Assembly: GCA_025345505.1 (NCBI GenBank)
Contig: JANVCC010000014.1
Coordinates: forward strand, 774,559 to 838,558
DNA: 64,000 nucleotides
Source of the DNA: Todiramphus chloris collaris
Taxonomy: Eukaryota > Chordata > Aves > Coraciiformes > Alcedinidae
Direction: 5' to 3'
In this document: one piece after another, positions 13,365-25,072 of the stretch
Layout: each line of letters starts with the position of its first letter
Position numbering within the stretch: the first letter of the stretch is position 1
The notes under the pieces: model-generated
What the model was told of the DNA's origin: nothing
Databases searched by the model: none
The model's input: only the letters and a program-made list of their open reading frames with translations
Made by a program: the position numbers and the translations under genes

Positions 13365-14546
13365 TTCTGAGATGGAGCTGTATCCACTTCTTGCCTGCTT
13401 CTAAAAGCTTGGAATCTGGACAATCTTTGATTCCTGATACAGAATGAAAAAAACACCTCATAGAATTCTAATGTCTCTAACTTTTGTAGGATGGGAAAAT
13501 TCATTCTGCAGGTACTAGACTATGCAGAGCTATTTCCATTACTCCTATTTAAATCTCCTGGGATGAGCTCCTCTTTTTCATCTCTTAGTTCACAACAGGA
13601 AAAAAAATATAATTACAAGATGACATGACTTGAAGAGCATTGGTAAGTTTTACATAAAATGACATTGCCTAAGGTATTGCACAGTTACATTTGCCCAGAG
13701 GGAGGGAGTATGGGAGTAAGTATCAGTAAATCTGTTCAAAAGATAACCAGATGCTCTTTCTTGATTTAAAGATACACCTGTATATAACTTCCGTATCTTT
13801 AGTGTGACAGGAGTGAAAGAGAAGAAAGCTGAAGAGTAAGATTTAATAGGTAAATATATAAAAGGAATGAAAGATAAGCAGAGCAGAGAATACATGGCAA
13901 ATGGAAATATGTCTTTCTCTATTCTTGTGATAGTATTTTCCCATGTAAGAAATGATATGGGTAAATGGATCCTTTAAATATATGCATATGTAGGGAATGG
14001 TTACTTTCTTCTTGGAGCTGCTGTTGAGTTTCTTCTCCTGGTATTTTTAACAAATACAGTAATCTTTCACATGCAGGCTGTGGCTTTCAAGTAGACCGTA
14101 AGGAATTATCAATGTTTCTTCATGACATTGCACAAAAGTCTTGCTCTTATTTCACAAAACCCCATGTTAGATTTTTGTGAAGCACCTTTTGTGATCGAAG
14201 TTGGGGCTGCTTGAGTACGGATTGCCTCGTCTGAGCTGAATTAGTGCTGTGCCCTTCAGCTCCTGTCAGCGTACAGTGGTTTCCCATGTGCCTTTTTTAT
14301 TGGGCTGTACGTCAGCAAAACCCTCTCTTCTCTTCAAAGCAAAGGCAACATTTCATGGGACTCATCTGAGTCCCTACTTAGCATCTGTCCTCAAGATAAA
14401 ATGATTGTATAGTGGAGCAAAATATGCCATGTATGGTGTAATACAGCGGGTAGTCCAGTGCCAGTTATTCTTGCATAAGATGGTCAGTATGTACTATCAA
14501 CTTTATCTGAAATATCCTTGTTACTTGAGACTAGGGTTTCTTCGTG

Positions 14547-14561
14547 AAAAAAAAAAAAAAA
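14547..14561 (+). repeat. A15 homopolymer
   Basis: A run of 15 A in plain intron sequence. Confidence 0.9.
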
Positions 14562-17500
14562 GACTTAAGCCAGGAGTAGCAAGGATGTTTAAGATAAGGA
14601 TAGTGTGTGATGGTAGAAGTTGCTCAATGCCTGTTTCAGAATTGCAGAGTTATAATGTCATTAATAGCATTCCTATTTGTAGGTAACTTTTCCATCTTGT
14701 ATTTGTCCCACCACCACCATGTCCCCTCCCATGGATCAAGTGCTCTTCTATTCCTACATACTTGTTTGGGAGCTTTACTCACAGAGTCGATTGTGAGCAA
14801 CCCTGGATTCCTTATGAATTTTTAGCAGATTTTAATAGTGCACTGTGGTATTTCCCAACTGTCTGCTTTGTATAATGGTGTGTTCAATCTATCTGTTTGG
14901 CACTCGTAAAAATTAGATTCAGATCTCTTATCTTGAAATGAGTTTTGGCTAAAGGAACAAAGTACCCAAGAATGGCAAACATGGCCAGAAGTGAGATTTA
15001 GGACTCGGGAACTGTACCCTCCCTTCTACTTTTACTTTCTTTTACCTTAGGGCAGCTCCATATTTGTTGGGATAAAATTTCCTAATATCTCTCTATCAAA
15101 ATCAGCCTGAACTTGTATTGTAAAAAGCTCACATATATGCTTCATCAAATCGTTTTTCAATGCAGCCTTTATTCCCATTGCCTTAGGGAAAGCCGATTCA
15201 GAAATGTCAAGAAAACTTCATAGATTAACCGTCCTCTTTAGTTTTACCCATTCTCAGCCTCTTCCTTGTTGAGGGGTGAACATTCAGCTTTTTTTGGTGT
15301 GATCAACGAGCCTGATGAAGAAGGTCTGTGTAAGGTTTATTGGAGGAAGAGGTTCTTCACAGTCAGAGCAAAGAGAGCATAAATCAGTTTGGAAAATTAC
15401 CATCTATATTATTTTTTGAAAACTGGAATTATCTTTTTCTCTGCACAGCCCTTCTGCCAAGTCTAACAGTATCTAAAAGTGCAGGATCAATATTACTGAG
15501 GATCTTTGACAAATAAACTGAAGGCACTCAGGCTCCAGTCAAAAGATGTGTGAAAACACATCTTCCTTTGACTCATAACCAGGCAGGACTTCTTCCCTTG
15601 CAAACACTCCAGTCATACACTCTAGAAAACAGGGCACTGAAAATACGTGTACAAGTGCCGAGGGAATCTTTTTCTGATGACTTTGGCAAAAGCTGGAGCT
15701 TACTATTCTACCAGTCTGTGGTTATAGTGCCTTGACTCACACCAACTTCCCCTCACCAAACCACACTTGATTTGCATCCCTAAGTAGCAGGAGGCCAAGC
15801 TGTCTATGCAGGTCTCTTTGCTGGACCTTTTTTTGCCTTGAAGACAAAACCATCAGGCAGAGATTTATAATTCAGGTGTATTAAATTGCCTAGAGATGTT
15901 TTTCTTTTAGATAAATAGTAGGGGGGGGAGGTGAGGAGAGGGGAAAAGGTGTTGATGTACTTGAAAATGACGTCTTCTTGACCAAAAGAACTTTTTCCTG
16001 TGTCTTTGAGAGTCTAATGCTCCCTCCTGCTTCCCCTTCCACACCCTGCCTTCCACACATACTACTTCTTTTATCTGCATTTATCCTGTCTTTCCAAGAA
16101 TCACTAGAAGAAATGCAGATAGGTGTGTCATGCAAATGAAATTTTTAGTGCAGCTTTCCACCCCCCTTCCCATTGTTGCTAGAGAGATCTCTTATCACAG
16201 GACTTGGATTTTTGAGTGCCAAAAAATGTTGCTCTGAAAAGCTGCCTTATTCAGGGCATTATTTTTCTTTAGCAAAAAAAGTATTTTTTTCAGTCCTGTA
16301 ATGCTGGCATGATAATTTTATTCTTACTACTGGGCCAGTTTATCCTGCATCTTTTCTAATATGTGGATTTCATTTACTATAGTTAGGTCGTGTTGTGGAT
16401 ATGGGAGCTCCTATCGGGTAATATTGAACTCTACTAATATTTGTTGCTATCTAATAGTTCCCAGGGCTCTCCAGTGTGTACAGGAGATGAAAAATAAGAG
16501 AAGGCGGAGCTGTTCTGATTATTAATTCTTTGTAGCACGGTTTTCCCATGTGTTAAATGAGGTATCTGGGGACAAGTCCTGCAATTGATTTTGAGAACTT
16601 GTATCTCTGGCTTCTGTGAAGGGCTTGTCATCTTGCCTGCAAACGTTATCACTTCGTCCTTATAAGTAAGCTGAGATGCTTGTCAAAAAGCTAAACAAAT
16701 GCTCTAAACTTAGAGCAGGATTAAATTTGGGGGTTTTTTTTGGGTTGTTTTCACTGGCAGTTAAAAAAAATCATTAGTCTGGCTCAGCAGATGTTTGGTG
16801 CTGACTCTGAAGAGATATCATTTGTTCCCACATTGACGAGGTCGGGAATGGATGAGGACACATATTAGCTCCTTAGCTGGGTGAGTATGCTGCTTTTATA
16901 GCTGGTGTAGCTGCTGACTCCCCTGCTTTTGTGTCATTTGCTGCCTTGTTACACTTAGCCATTTGCTCAGTCTTGCTGGGTATCTGGTGCCTTGGCTTGA
17001 GTTATGGCTTGAATTATGGTTCCCAGGTGTCCAGGCAGTCCACACAAATTGCTGTCGCTGATCCCAGTGACTACCCCTGCTGCGTGTGTGCAGGAGCTCT
17101 GCTGTATTGTGAAAATATCCACTTCACAGGGCACAGGCTGCACAAGTATTCCTGTGTCAGATATCCCAGCCTGAAATACAGGGGATGGAGCTTTTATGAA
17201 TTTCCAGCTTTGGTAAGTGTGCGTTACTGTTTGTTTGTTGGCACACAGTGTTTTAGGACCCGTGTGCGCTTTGTGCAGCGGCTAAACAAGAAATTTGGTC
17301 TTACAGATGCCAAGGGTTTTGCTGTGGTTTTGTGAGCAGTTGTTAATCCATATTCCCTATCAGTGGCTGAGTGGGAGGCTTCTTAAATTAGGTCTTCCCC
17401 TGGCTGCTGAAATTCTTATAGCCATCTGGCTGCTGCTGTTCCATTAATAGCACCTTGAGATACTATGTGTTTGTAGGGTAAGGGACACATTTCCATGGTT

Positions 17501-18089
17501 TGGTTTCTCCTGCTGTTCTGGTTCTTCAACACTTTTCCATTCCCATGAGTAACTCCAGGGCCAGCCTGTCTCTGGTACCTCCTTTTCCTTACGATTCCTG
17601 ACTTTCACTTCTTCTGCAGTAGTAAAGTAAGATAAAAGCTAGGAGGCTTGTCACCTAGCTGGTGCTAAATTCCAGTTGTGCCTGGAAACAGATGCTCTCC
17701 CAGGGCAAAAAAAATCACCCTTACACAATGTGTTCATTGATTCGAGGTATGTCAGCCCTGTTGGTCATGTGCCAGTGGCTCTGCATGTGCTCATGACAGT
17801 TGTTCATCAGCAGAAGGTCTAATGGCCTCAACTGCTGAAACCAGCAAGATACCTTTTCACAGAAGTACTTGTCGGGCTGGTTGCCACCTACCTGGTTTCC
17901 ACCCTTAAAAGCCTTCAATCTTGATTGCATATTGATGTTCATTAGGAAAGTGATAGAAAGCAGCAGAGGCAGAAAAGATTTTGGTGTGCAAATTTGGGAA
18001 GACCATTTGCATTTGAAAGATCAGATTTAGGACAGGCTCAGGATGCACAACTTGTCTGCTGGTGAAAGCTGATGTCATTCAGAAAAAGG

Positions 18090-18110
18090 AAAAAAAAAAA
18101 AAAAAAAAAA
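18090..18110 (+). repeat. A21 homopolymer
   Basis: A run of 21 A preceded by a purine stretch (agaaaaagg). Confidence 0.95.
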
Positions 18111-19104
18111 GATTGCCTAGTTTATTCCTCACAACTTGACTACCAGAAATTGTCTTCTGTTAGGATAGCCCTGCGATCACCTTTTGAGTCCGGACCCCAT
18201 TTACTCAGTTTGTGCCAAAAGAGAAGGTTACAGAGATGTTACTGTAATGCTCACACAAAAGGCTATTGCTGCAAGCTGCGTGGATTCCCCAGTGGTCCGC
18301 TGATTGCCTCTTGGAGCAGCAAATGAATTATTTTTCTACATCTGCTTTGAAAGGGATCTTAATGGCTATAATCTCAGTACTGCCACAGTGTAATTCGGGA
18401 AAAAGAGTTGGGGTATTTTGGGATAGGAAAAAACTAAAGAATTCGGTGGCAGACCGACATATACAAATTCTTCAGCCAGATAGAAAAACTTGATTATGCC
18501 TTGTCCTGTGGCATTAGATGAGGACTGCCAATTACAGTTTGCCCTCTTTTTCTCACTTGGTGTTGCTATACAGGAACAGCTCCAAACTTGGCTCTTGTTA
18601 TGCTGTCATCAAAGTAAATATTCATTGTGGCTTCTTTTTTTTCATTTTGATATTTTTTTCCATCTGTGGTTCTGCCAGTTACCCTCAGGCGTAACATTTG
18701 CGTGTAAATTACTCAGTTATAGGAGGAAGGAAAAAAGTAACAGTTAGGATTTGTTGGCAGGGGTCTCTTCAGCATAAATGCCACCAAAGTCCCTGTGCCG
18801 AGTGCCTGGTTCAGGAGGTGCAGACAGGTCCCAGGGTGGCCCCTTGCACCAGCTCTTCAGATGTCTTCAGTGGTGGTTGTCTTTCTTGCCTGATAAGGAC
18901 TAGAGACTGATTCAGACAATCTAAATTATTCCTTTGGCCTTCAATGTCTTAAAAAGAGGGTTTAATGAAGAGATTAATGTACAGATAGTATAGTTTAATG
19001 TCCACATGACTCATAATGTTCCACAATGCAGATGCTGGATTAATAGGGTAGGAGATGGAAATTTGTAAAGATTTGATTCACTTTTCTTTTAATAAACTTG
19101 TAAT

Positions 19105-19152
19105 ACCTTCTTTTTCTTCTTCTTTTTTTTTTTTTTTTTCCCCCTCAAACAG
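19105..19152 (+). repeat. T/C tract with T17 run ending in ACAG
   Basis: Nearly pure pyrimidine from 19108 to 19146, including a T17 run at 19123-19139, ends in AAACAG at 19152. It is splice-acceptor-like, with no convincing exon downstream. Confidence 0.7.
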
Positions 19153-20429
19153 GCTGTGTTGTAAAGATCAGAGAAAGCCAAAGCAATCAACTCTTAAGGG
19201 GACCTTTACTTCTGAGGCTTGTATTGTCTGCGTTCACATAGTGCATTTCTGCAAAGAAGAAAGTTTAATGCCTCTGTTTTGATTTGGCTAATTCAATTAC
19301 CCCCATTCCTACCCCAGAGTTGAGATTTTGCCAGGAGGAACTGGTCATTGATACGGGTCTGCAGTCTGTTTTATTTCTCTGTGGTCTTGGCAGTTGCAGA
19401 GACATCTTGACAACCCTCTTATTTAAGAGTTCCTTGAAAATTAGTATTTTTTTTTTTAAATTACAGAATTGCCTTAAATTCTTTGTAGTATAGGCTTTAT
19501 GTGAGGATGTCTTTGTACGGAAGTTATTTCAGATTAAGGAGAAGTATATTTAAAAGGATGATATTTTAAAATAGCTTCATACCTGGACACATATAGCACA
19601 GCATAAATCCGCATTGTTTTTCTGCTTTAGCTTAATCCACTTGCAAAGTAGACAGGCTTATTTCTTCCAAGTATGTTGGGATGCAGGCAGAACCTGCAGC
19701 CCAGGAGAAGCCTCTCTCAGACTTCGGCGTGATAAAGCAGCGCTTAAGGACTGCAGGCTGGTTTCTTCGAACACAAAGGGAAATTAACAGCTTGGTCAGG
19801 GGATTTCATTAGCACCAGGGCTGTACAGTTCTCATGTCCCACGGTAAGATCACTGGCATTATGCCTCTGTAGTTGAGATCAGTATCTGCCTACTTATCAG
19901 GAGCAGAGGCAGAGAGAGAGCTGGGGTGTTTTAAATGAGGTGCAAGAAGCGCCAGAAGGAACCTCCCCAGGGTGGCAAAGCCAGTGGGTCTTTGCTGCCT
20001 CCTGCCCCAGGGGGCTCCCAGCCTCTGGCCATGCTTGGCTCAACCTCTTACACAAAATAAACCAGCATCTGCTGGAAAACCAGGCTGAGCCTAGGTCTGC
20101 TTTGAACATTTGATGTTGGGTTTCATCACGGAAGAGGTGTTTTCACACTGAAACGGTGGGTAGCTTGCGAACTCTGCCTGGCAGTGGGTTCCTAGTGGGA
20201 ACAGAGCACCAATATGCTTCCTTTCACAGTTGTTGCCACTGGCTATCACACACGGGCTGCATTTGGTATTGACCACTTTTATTGATGTAAGAACTAGCAT
20301 TAATGTACCTGTCTTGATGGAAACTGTACCTTTTCTGCGGATTAAAATTAATTTAAGATTAATAAAAATCAAAATTAAGAATTCATTGAGGGGGTTATTT
20401 TGTTAGTTTTGCTCAGATTCTCTTTGTTC

Positions 20430-20610
20430 CCCCTTCCCCCCCCCCAGACGTGCTTTGTTTTTTCTCTTTGTGTTTCCCGTTTTGGCTGAAGTGAGCGATA
20501 TAGAGAGATGTGACGTGCAGTGTTGTATCTTTTCAAAACCATGCTGTGTGCAAGCTGTATACTGTACCTGTTGTAAATAAAAAGGATGCTGGCCATTTAT
20601 CTATGCATCT
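20430..20610 (+). other. Stretch with 3'-UTR-like texture and AATAAA signal
   Basis: A C-rich run (about 20430-20446) is followed by sequence ending in ttgtAAATAAAaagg, with AATAAA at 20576-20581 after TGTACCTGTTGTAAATA. It could be the 3' end of an intronic non-coding transcript, or chance. No coding frame leads into it. Confidence 0.2.
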
Positions 20611-22173
20611 GCAGCCCTCATTTTTCCCTCTCTGGGTGCTTTCTTAGGTGTTTGGAGCCAACTGCTACAAACAGGCCTGTTTTAAAGCTTTCTGTAATAT
20701 AGGTTCTCACTGAATGCATCTCTGCAGAGGCGTCTGTCTGTCTGTCATGCTCTTCATTGCAGGTTGGTAATGTTCCTGATTGAGTGGTCATTGGGATCAA
20801 AAATTGTCCTTTTCTTTGCAGCCCTCATGGACAGGGTAGGACCTGGTATTTTATTTCATTGTCCTCTGCTAAGCACTGTTTCATCAGTGATACCTTTTAT
20901 CACTTTGCTCTTCTGACTTTCCAATTTTTTTTTCATGTTACTGCCCCCGTTCTAGTCCTGACTTCTTTTCCTCCTTTTCTCCCATTCATTTTCTTTTAAG
21001 TCAATTAATTTTGCACTAAAATGCCACTTCTTATTCAATAGGTTAATAGAGTGGGGCAGTAATGGAAATGAGTGACAGCACCTGTATGCAGCATGTGAAA
21101 TGCAAATGTCAGGTTGGCAACGTGGTGAGAGAGGAGGCATGAGGAGGCAAATGAGGAGAGCATACTTGGGCCCAAAGGAAAGCAATTTCTCTTGAGGAAA
21201 TTCCTTTTGCTGGTGTTGGAGTATGTTTTATCAGCTATAATGGAATAAACAAAAATGGAAATGACTTAGTTTTCCTTTTTTTCTCTGAATTCTGTACTCA
21301 GGTGAAATAGGGTGAAAGATAGACAGGGAGGGAGTGCTCTGGAGAGGAAACAAACCTCACATTCGTGCCACTCACTCTGTCACATGTCAGCAGACTTTTC
21401 CATGTAGTTTATGATTGGACTAAGTTTTAAAAGAAATTTGCTTAGTGGACTTCAGGTCATGTGTTTGTCTTCTAGATGGCACCTTCTTTGCAAGTACATA
21501 TGCAGTTGGCACACCCAAAATACACACATGTATCTATCATGGCCTTTTCTGCCTTGTCACCAATGGAATGCCAGTGATCCCTGTATGGATTTAAAGCTGT
21601 TCAGCCCCTCAGGAGAGGCCTCAAAATGGCTCTTGCATTGTGGACGTGACTGAATGAAGACATACTTGCTTTGCAAGAGTTTATTTTTCAGAGACTTGAG
21701 CTTTTTTGAGGTAACAAAAGCTGTTTGTTTCCTATTTGTCTACCATCCTGCAAAGAGTATTGCCCTGTTCCCAGTTAAGAGACCTGTATCCTCTCAGCAC
21801 ACCTTTGGTACAAGGAAATGTGCCTGTGTTTTTGTGTTGTCTAAAATGTTGGAACAGCGGGCACAGACTGGTCCCCCTTTATATGAAGAAAAACATTCAG
21901 GTCGTGATTTTTCATTCTGTGGCTGAAAGGACTTGAGACTTCGTGTCCTTGCCAAACTTCGAGCCTATCCAGTCACAAGGGCTGTTCACATAGAGGTGAC
22001 AACAACTTGTTTCACACTATAAAGATTTATTTTTCTTCCTCTTTAAAATCTCTATTTCCTGTCTACATTTTCAAAAACTGGAAAATCTTTTTTTTTTTTT
22101 TTCCCCTTCTTTCTTCTGCTTCACTGACTGGGAACAGACCAGGAAAACATAATCTAAAATGGCCAAGTCTGGT

Positions 22174-22260
22174 AAAATAATACTACTACAATAAAATAAA
22201 TACTACTATTATAATATAATAAATACTACAATAAAATAATACTACAATTGAATAATACTA
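22174..22260 (+). repeat. Imperfect AT-rich microsatellite (ATAATACTAC / ATAAA units)
   Basis: Irregular tandem units of AATACTAC and AATAAAAT cover about 87 bases, with no G in most of the stretch. Confidence 0.85.
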
Positions 22261-23039
22261 CCCAGAGTGGATAATTTACCCAAGCATTTAGTGACAGGTC
22301 TAGCTTTAATTTCTAGGTTTAACTGTTGAAAAATAAAATGTGGGCATTTTATTGAGAGTTTGTTATGAGAGATCTTTTTGGTGGAAATTGTAGGACTGTT
22401 TAAACTGTCTCTCAGTGAAGTTTTATGTAGCCTGAATTATATATATAAGGACACCGACATGCATGAATATCACTGTAATAGGAATTAACTTTCAAACATA
22501 AACAAAAAATTCTCACTCTGCATAGATGAGAGGAATCACATCGTTACCTGAAGAGAACAGACATTCTTGTTGAATCATGCTGGAAAGAACTATGTTTTTT
22601 TGGAAAAGGTGAAATCTGTGTGCTTTTTGAAGTCGACACAAAGAAAGCAGCATGTATCAGCACTAGTCTGTGTTTCATAACCATGTAAAATAAGAACTTG
22701 TGTTCTACAACAAAGCAATCCCCTAAAAACCTAGAAATCAAAATAGAAAATCCTTTGATAGATGAAAGCCAACATCTTTTTAACATTTGTTATCTATAAC
22801 ATTGCCTACGGACACACCACCACAGTGAAATGAAATATTCAGCGCTGTTTTCCCTGTACAAATACTTAGCAACTTCTTCTGAAAAGCAAACAGAAATTCA
22901 CCCCGGTCTCCTGAAGACCACATGGTGCTTCACAGGAAAGATTCGCCACCTCATCAAAAAAAATCATACTTGATATTTAATCTAATTCATGCCTCCCCTG
23001 AGCAGTTAAGTGAAAATGCCTTTTGTTCTCCTTTGGCAG

Positions 23040-23345
23040 GAGGGCTCCCTCCATCTCGGCGGGATGCACTGGACACGATTGCTGGCAGTTGGGATGGTGG
23101 CTGCCCGCTGATGCCATCGCAGACAGTTTTTGGCACGCTCGTCAGTTGAAGGGATGCCTGGGGATGCAGGAGACCCAGGCCGTAGGTTGAGGCAGCCCTT
23201 AGCAGAGGGGGTTTGGGGAATGTGTCTTACCCACGGGGCTGTGTGTTGCCCTGGGTTAAGGAGCGCTTGCTAGAGCGAAGGCGGTGTGAGGTCAGCCACG
23301 GGCACTGGGGACGATGTCTTCTGGGGTGGGTGGGAAAAGCAGGTG
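23040..23345. promoter_or_regulatory. CpG-richer patch 0.6 kb before exon at 23920
   Basis: About 300 bases are GC-rich, with around 14 CpGs scattered in them (for example tcggcggg, gcacgctcg, gagcgaaggcgg), above the local background but less dense than the patch at 51030. An internal promoter is one possibility. It does not encode the expected DHRSX N-terminus. Confidence 0.25.
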
Positions 23346-23886
23346 AGGGTTTGCATGCTAAAAATTGCCCCTTTCTTCCTTTGGGGGCCAGGACCCTGTG
23401 ATTTTCAACAGGAAGGCTTCTCAGTTATGCAGGTAAGTTAGGTCAGGTGGCTACTGCTCTATAGGAGCATCGTCTTAGAGCTGTTCCGTCTTCCCCACAT
23501 GTTTTTGGTAGAGGCCTGTCCTCCATCACTGAAGAAGTTTTCAGGATATCATTGGAGTAAACCATCCCTGAATTGCCTTGTAACAGCTGTCACCTTGCTC
23601 TGTAACAAAGTTAAGGTGAAAATTTTAAAGGGTAGATAACAAAATGCACACAAATAGAAATGAGAAATGTTTTGAACTGGATGTTTGTCTTTTGTCCACC
23701 TGACTTGTTCATGAACTGTTAATACTGGAAAATTATAGCACAGTAAATAATGGCTGATGGTCAGTAATTTTTATTTCCATACAGACTTTGCTTCTGAGAT
23801 TGTTTACTGGCCTGGCTTGAATAGTCTGTTTAGTGTGTGCCTCTTTGAAATGCATCTTAACTTCTTAATTGTGTTACTCTTGTGAA

Positions 23887-23919
23887 CTAACCTTGCGTTA
23901 TTTCTTTTTCTTCATATAG
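23887..23919 (+). other. Branch site, pyrimidine tract and 3' splice site of exon at 23920
   Basis: CTAAC at 23887-23891, with its A about 30 nt before the exon, is an excellent branch-point candidate. It is followed by a T/C-rich stretch and TAG at 23917-23919. Seen directly; use as the branch point is inferred from consensus and spacing. Confidence 0.8.
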
Positions 23920-24027
23920 TTTTCCCTACACAAAATGGAAAGGTTGCTATAGTGACTGGAGGTGCTAAAGGAATTGGTTACCAAACTGTGAAGCATTTGG
24001 CAAGACTTGGCATGCACGTTATAATAG
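23920..24027 (+). CDS. DHRSX: DHRSX exon (probably exon 2): start of SDR Rossmann fold
   Basis: This 108-nt coding exon encodes FPTQNGKVAIVTGG followed by AKGIGYQTVKHLARLGMHVII, with a split codon at each end. The first strand (VAIVTGG) and the TGGAKGIG turn match the TGxxxGIG dinucleotide-binding motif of classical short-chain dehydrogenases. The stretch KHLARLGMHVII is what I expect for vertebrate DHRSX. In mammals DHRSX is reported to oxidise polyprenol to polyprenal with NAD and to reduce dolichal to dolichol with NADPH, in dolichol synthesis at the endoplasmic reticulum. The exon is bounded by a pyrimidine tract plus TAG (23917-23919) and a GTAAAG donor at 24028. It starts with two bases of a codon and ends with one, so both flanking introns are phase 1. 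The next exon at 36972 continues the frame. Another SDR family member is possible but less likely. Confidence 0.92.
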
Positions 24028-25024
24028 GTAAAGTCCTTATTTTCTTAATATATTTTTTTGTTTCAGAAAGTAATTTTTTTTTTTTTTTAATTTTAAAAAG
24101 CATTTTCTTTCCAGCATACATAAAGATACAGCAGGGGAAGGTACGAGAGGGTTTTGCTAATATTTAGAGTGAATAAACATTTGATTTATATTTTATTTTG
24201 CAAGAACTTAAAAGTAGATGGGAATTTTTTCAGCAAAACTTGGAAGAGCTGGTCTATCTTATATAAGAAGTAAAGAATAAAGTAATGAAAAAAACTTAAG
24301 AATATGGATATTACAAAAGATTTTTATTACCTTGTTACTGAAGATGGACTATGCTTCAGTGTTAGAGCGCACATGTTCATTAAGAGGAAAAATAATGAAA
24401 GCCTTGAAGCTTTTTTGTGTAGTGGGAGATGATCTGTGTTATAAGGGCAGAGGAAGCCCGTATAACTTCATCCAAAAACTGCCCATTTGCTTCTCAGTTT
24501 GTCGCTGTAGGTGTCCTTTGTAGGCAAGGCAAGGCAATAAATTCCCTGAGAGGTTCATTTGTGTCAGTCTGAGATGGGCTGGCCAATTCACCTTCTGGAG
24601 GTGCCTGTTTCTCTCCATTGATAATAAAGAATTTATAAGGTGACTATGTTAGCCTGAGACTTCAGAAGTTAGGATAAATTAATTTCTGTAGGAACTCCAA
24701 AAAGCACACAATTTCTTCTCTTTACTGCAGAAAATATTAGTGAAACTTTTTTCCTATATTTTAAGCTTTCTGTACTATATATATATTTTGTAGTGTATCT
24801 ACAAAATTTGTATGTAACATCATGAATAATCATATGTTTAAAATGCTACATTTTGCACCTTTTGTCTTTTATTTTAACTTGATTTGTACTGAAACCACTG
24901 TGGCTTTTACACCATGAGGTCTCTGAAGGTTGGTATTTCATAATACACTAGCAAGCTGGTGATGCCATTTTATTTAGCTCTTATATACAATGTGCTCTCT
25001 CTAAAGTTTTGCATACACATCTTT

Positions 25025-25072
25025 AAAAAAACCAAACCAAACCAAAAAACTCACACCAAACAGTAAACACGA
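25025..25072 (+). repeat. A/C-rich tract (AAACC units)
   Basis: It contains AAACCAAACCAAACC followed by AAAAAAC and CACACC. Same composition as the tract at 31349. Confidence 0.7.

Larger units (their letters stand above)
1..23919 (+). other. DHRSX intron (3' part of probable intron 1)
   Basis: No exon is recognisable upstream of 23920. Stretches 1-6235, 6560-9490, 9520-10180, 12600-16900 and 17340-19080 are ordinary AT-rich sequence with short chance frames and no family I recognise. Items of note are homopolymer runs (6236, 6541, 9493, 14547, 18090), two AT-rich blocks resembling conserved non-coding DNA (10180-10560, 11490-12270), strong pyrimidine-AG acceptors at 12104 and 19152, an AATAAA-bearing stretch near 20576, an AT microsatellite at 22174 and a CpG-richer patch at 23040-23345. 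A GC-moderate stretch at 8380-8820 is open on several frames but has no family resemblance. A first exon with a hydrophobic N-terminal anchor would be expected in a CpG island; none was found, so it probably lies before the window. Confidence 0.75.

Noticed and set aside
15918..15948. G-rich purine run as a G-quadruplex
   Set aside because: Only two clear runs of four or more G are present; the other runs are of two, so folding is doubtful.
16931..17335. 134-codon open frame with an N-terminal hydrophobic stretch and many cysteines on the + strand
   Set aside because: It begins with GTG, has no in-frame ATG anywhere in the open stretch, matches no family I know and lacks splice or promoter support. 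Treated as chance.
6541..18110. A-runs at 6541, 9493 and 18090 as tails of processed pseudogenes or SINEs
   Set aside because: No AATAAA at the right distance, no recognisable gene body and no target duplications seen next to them.
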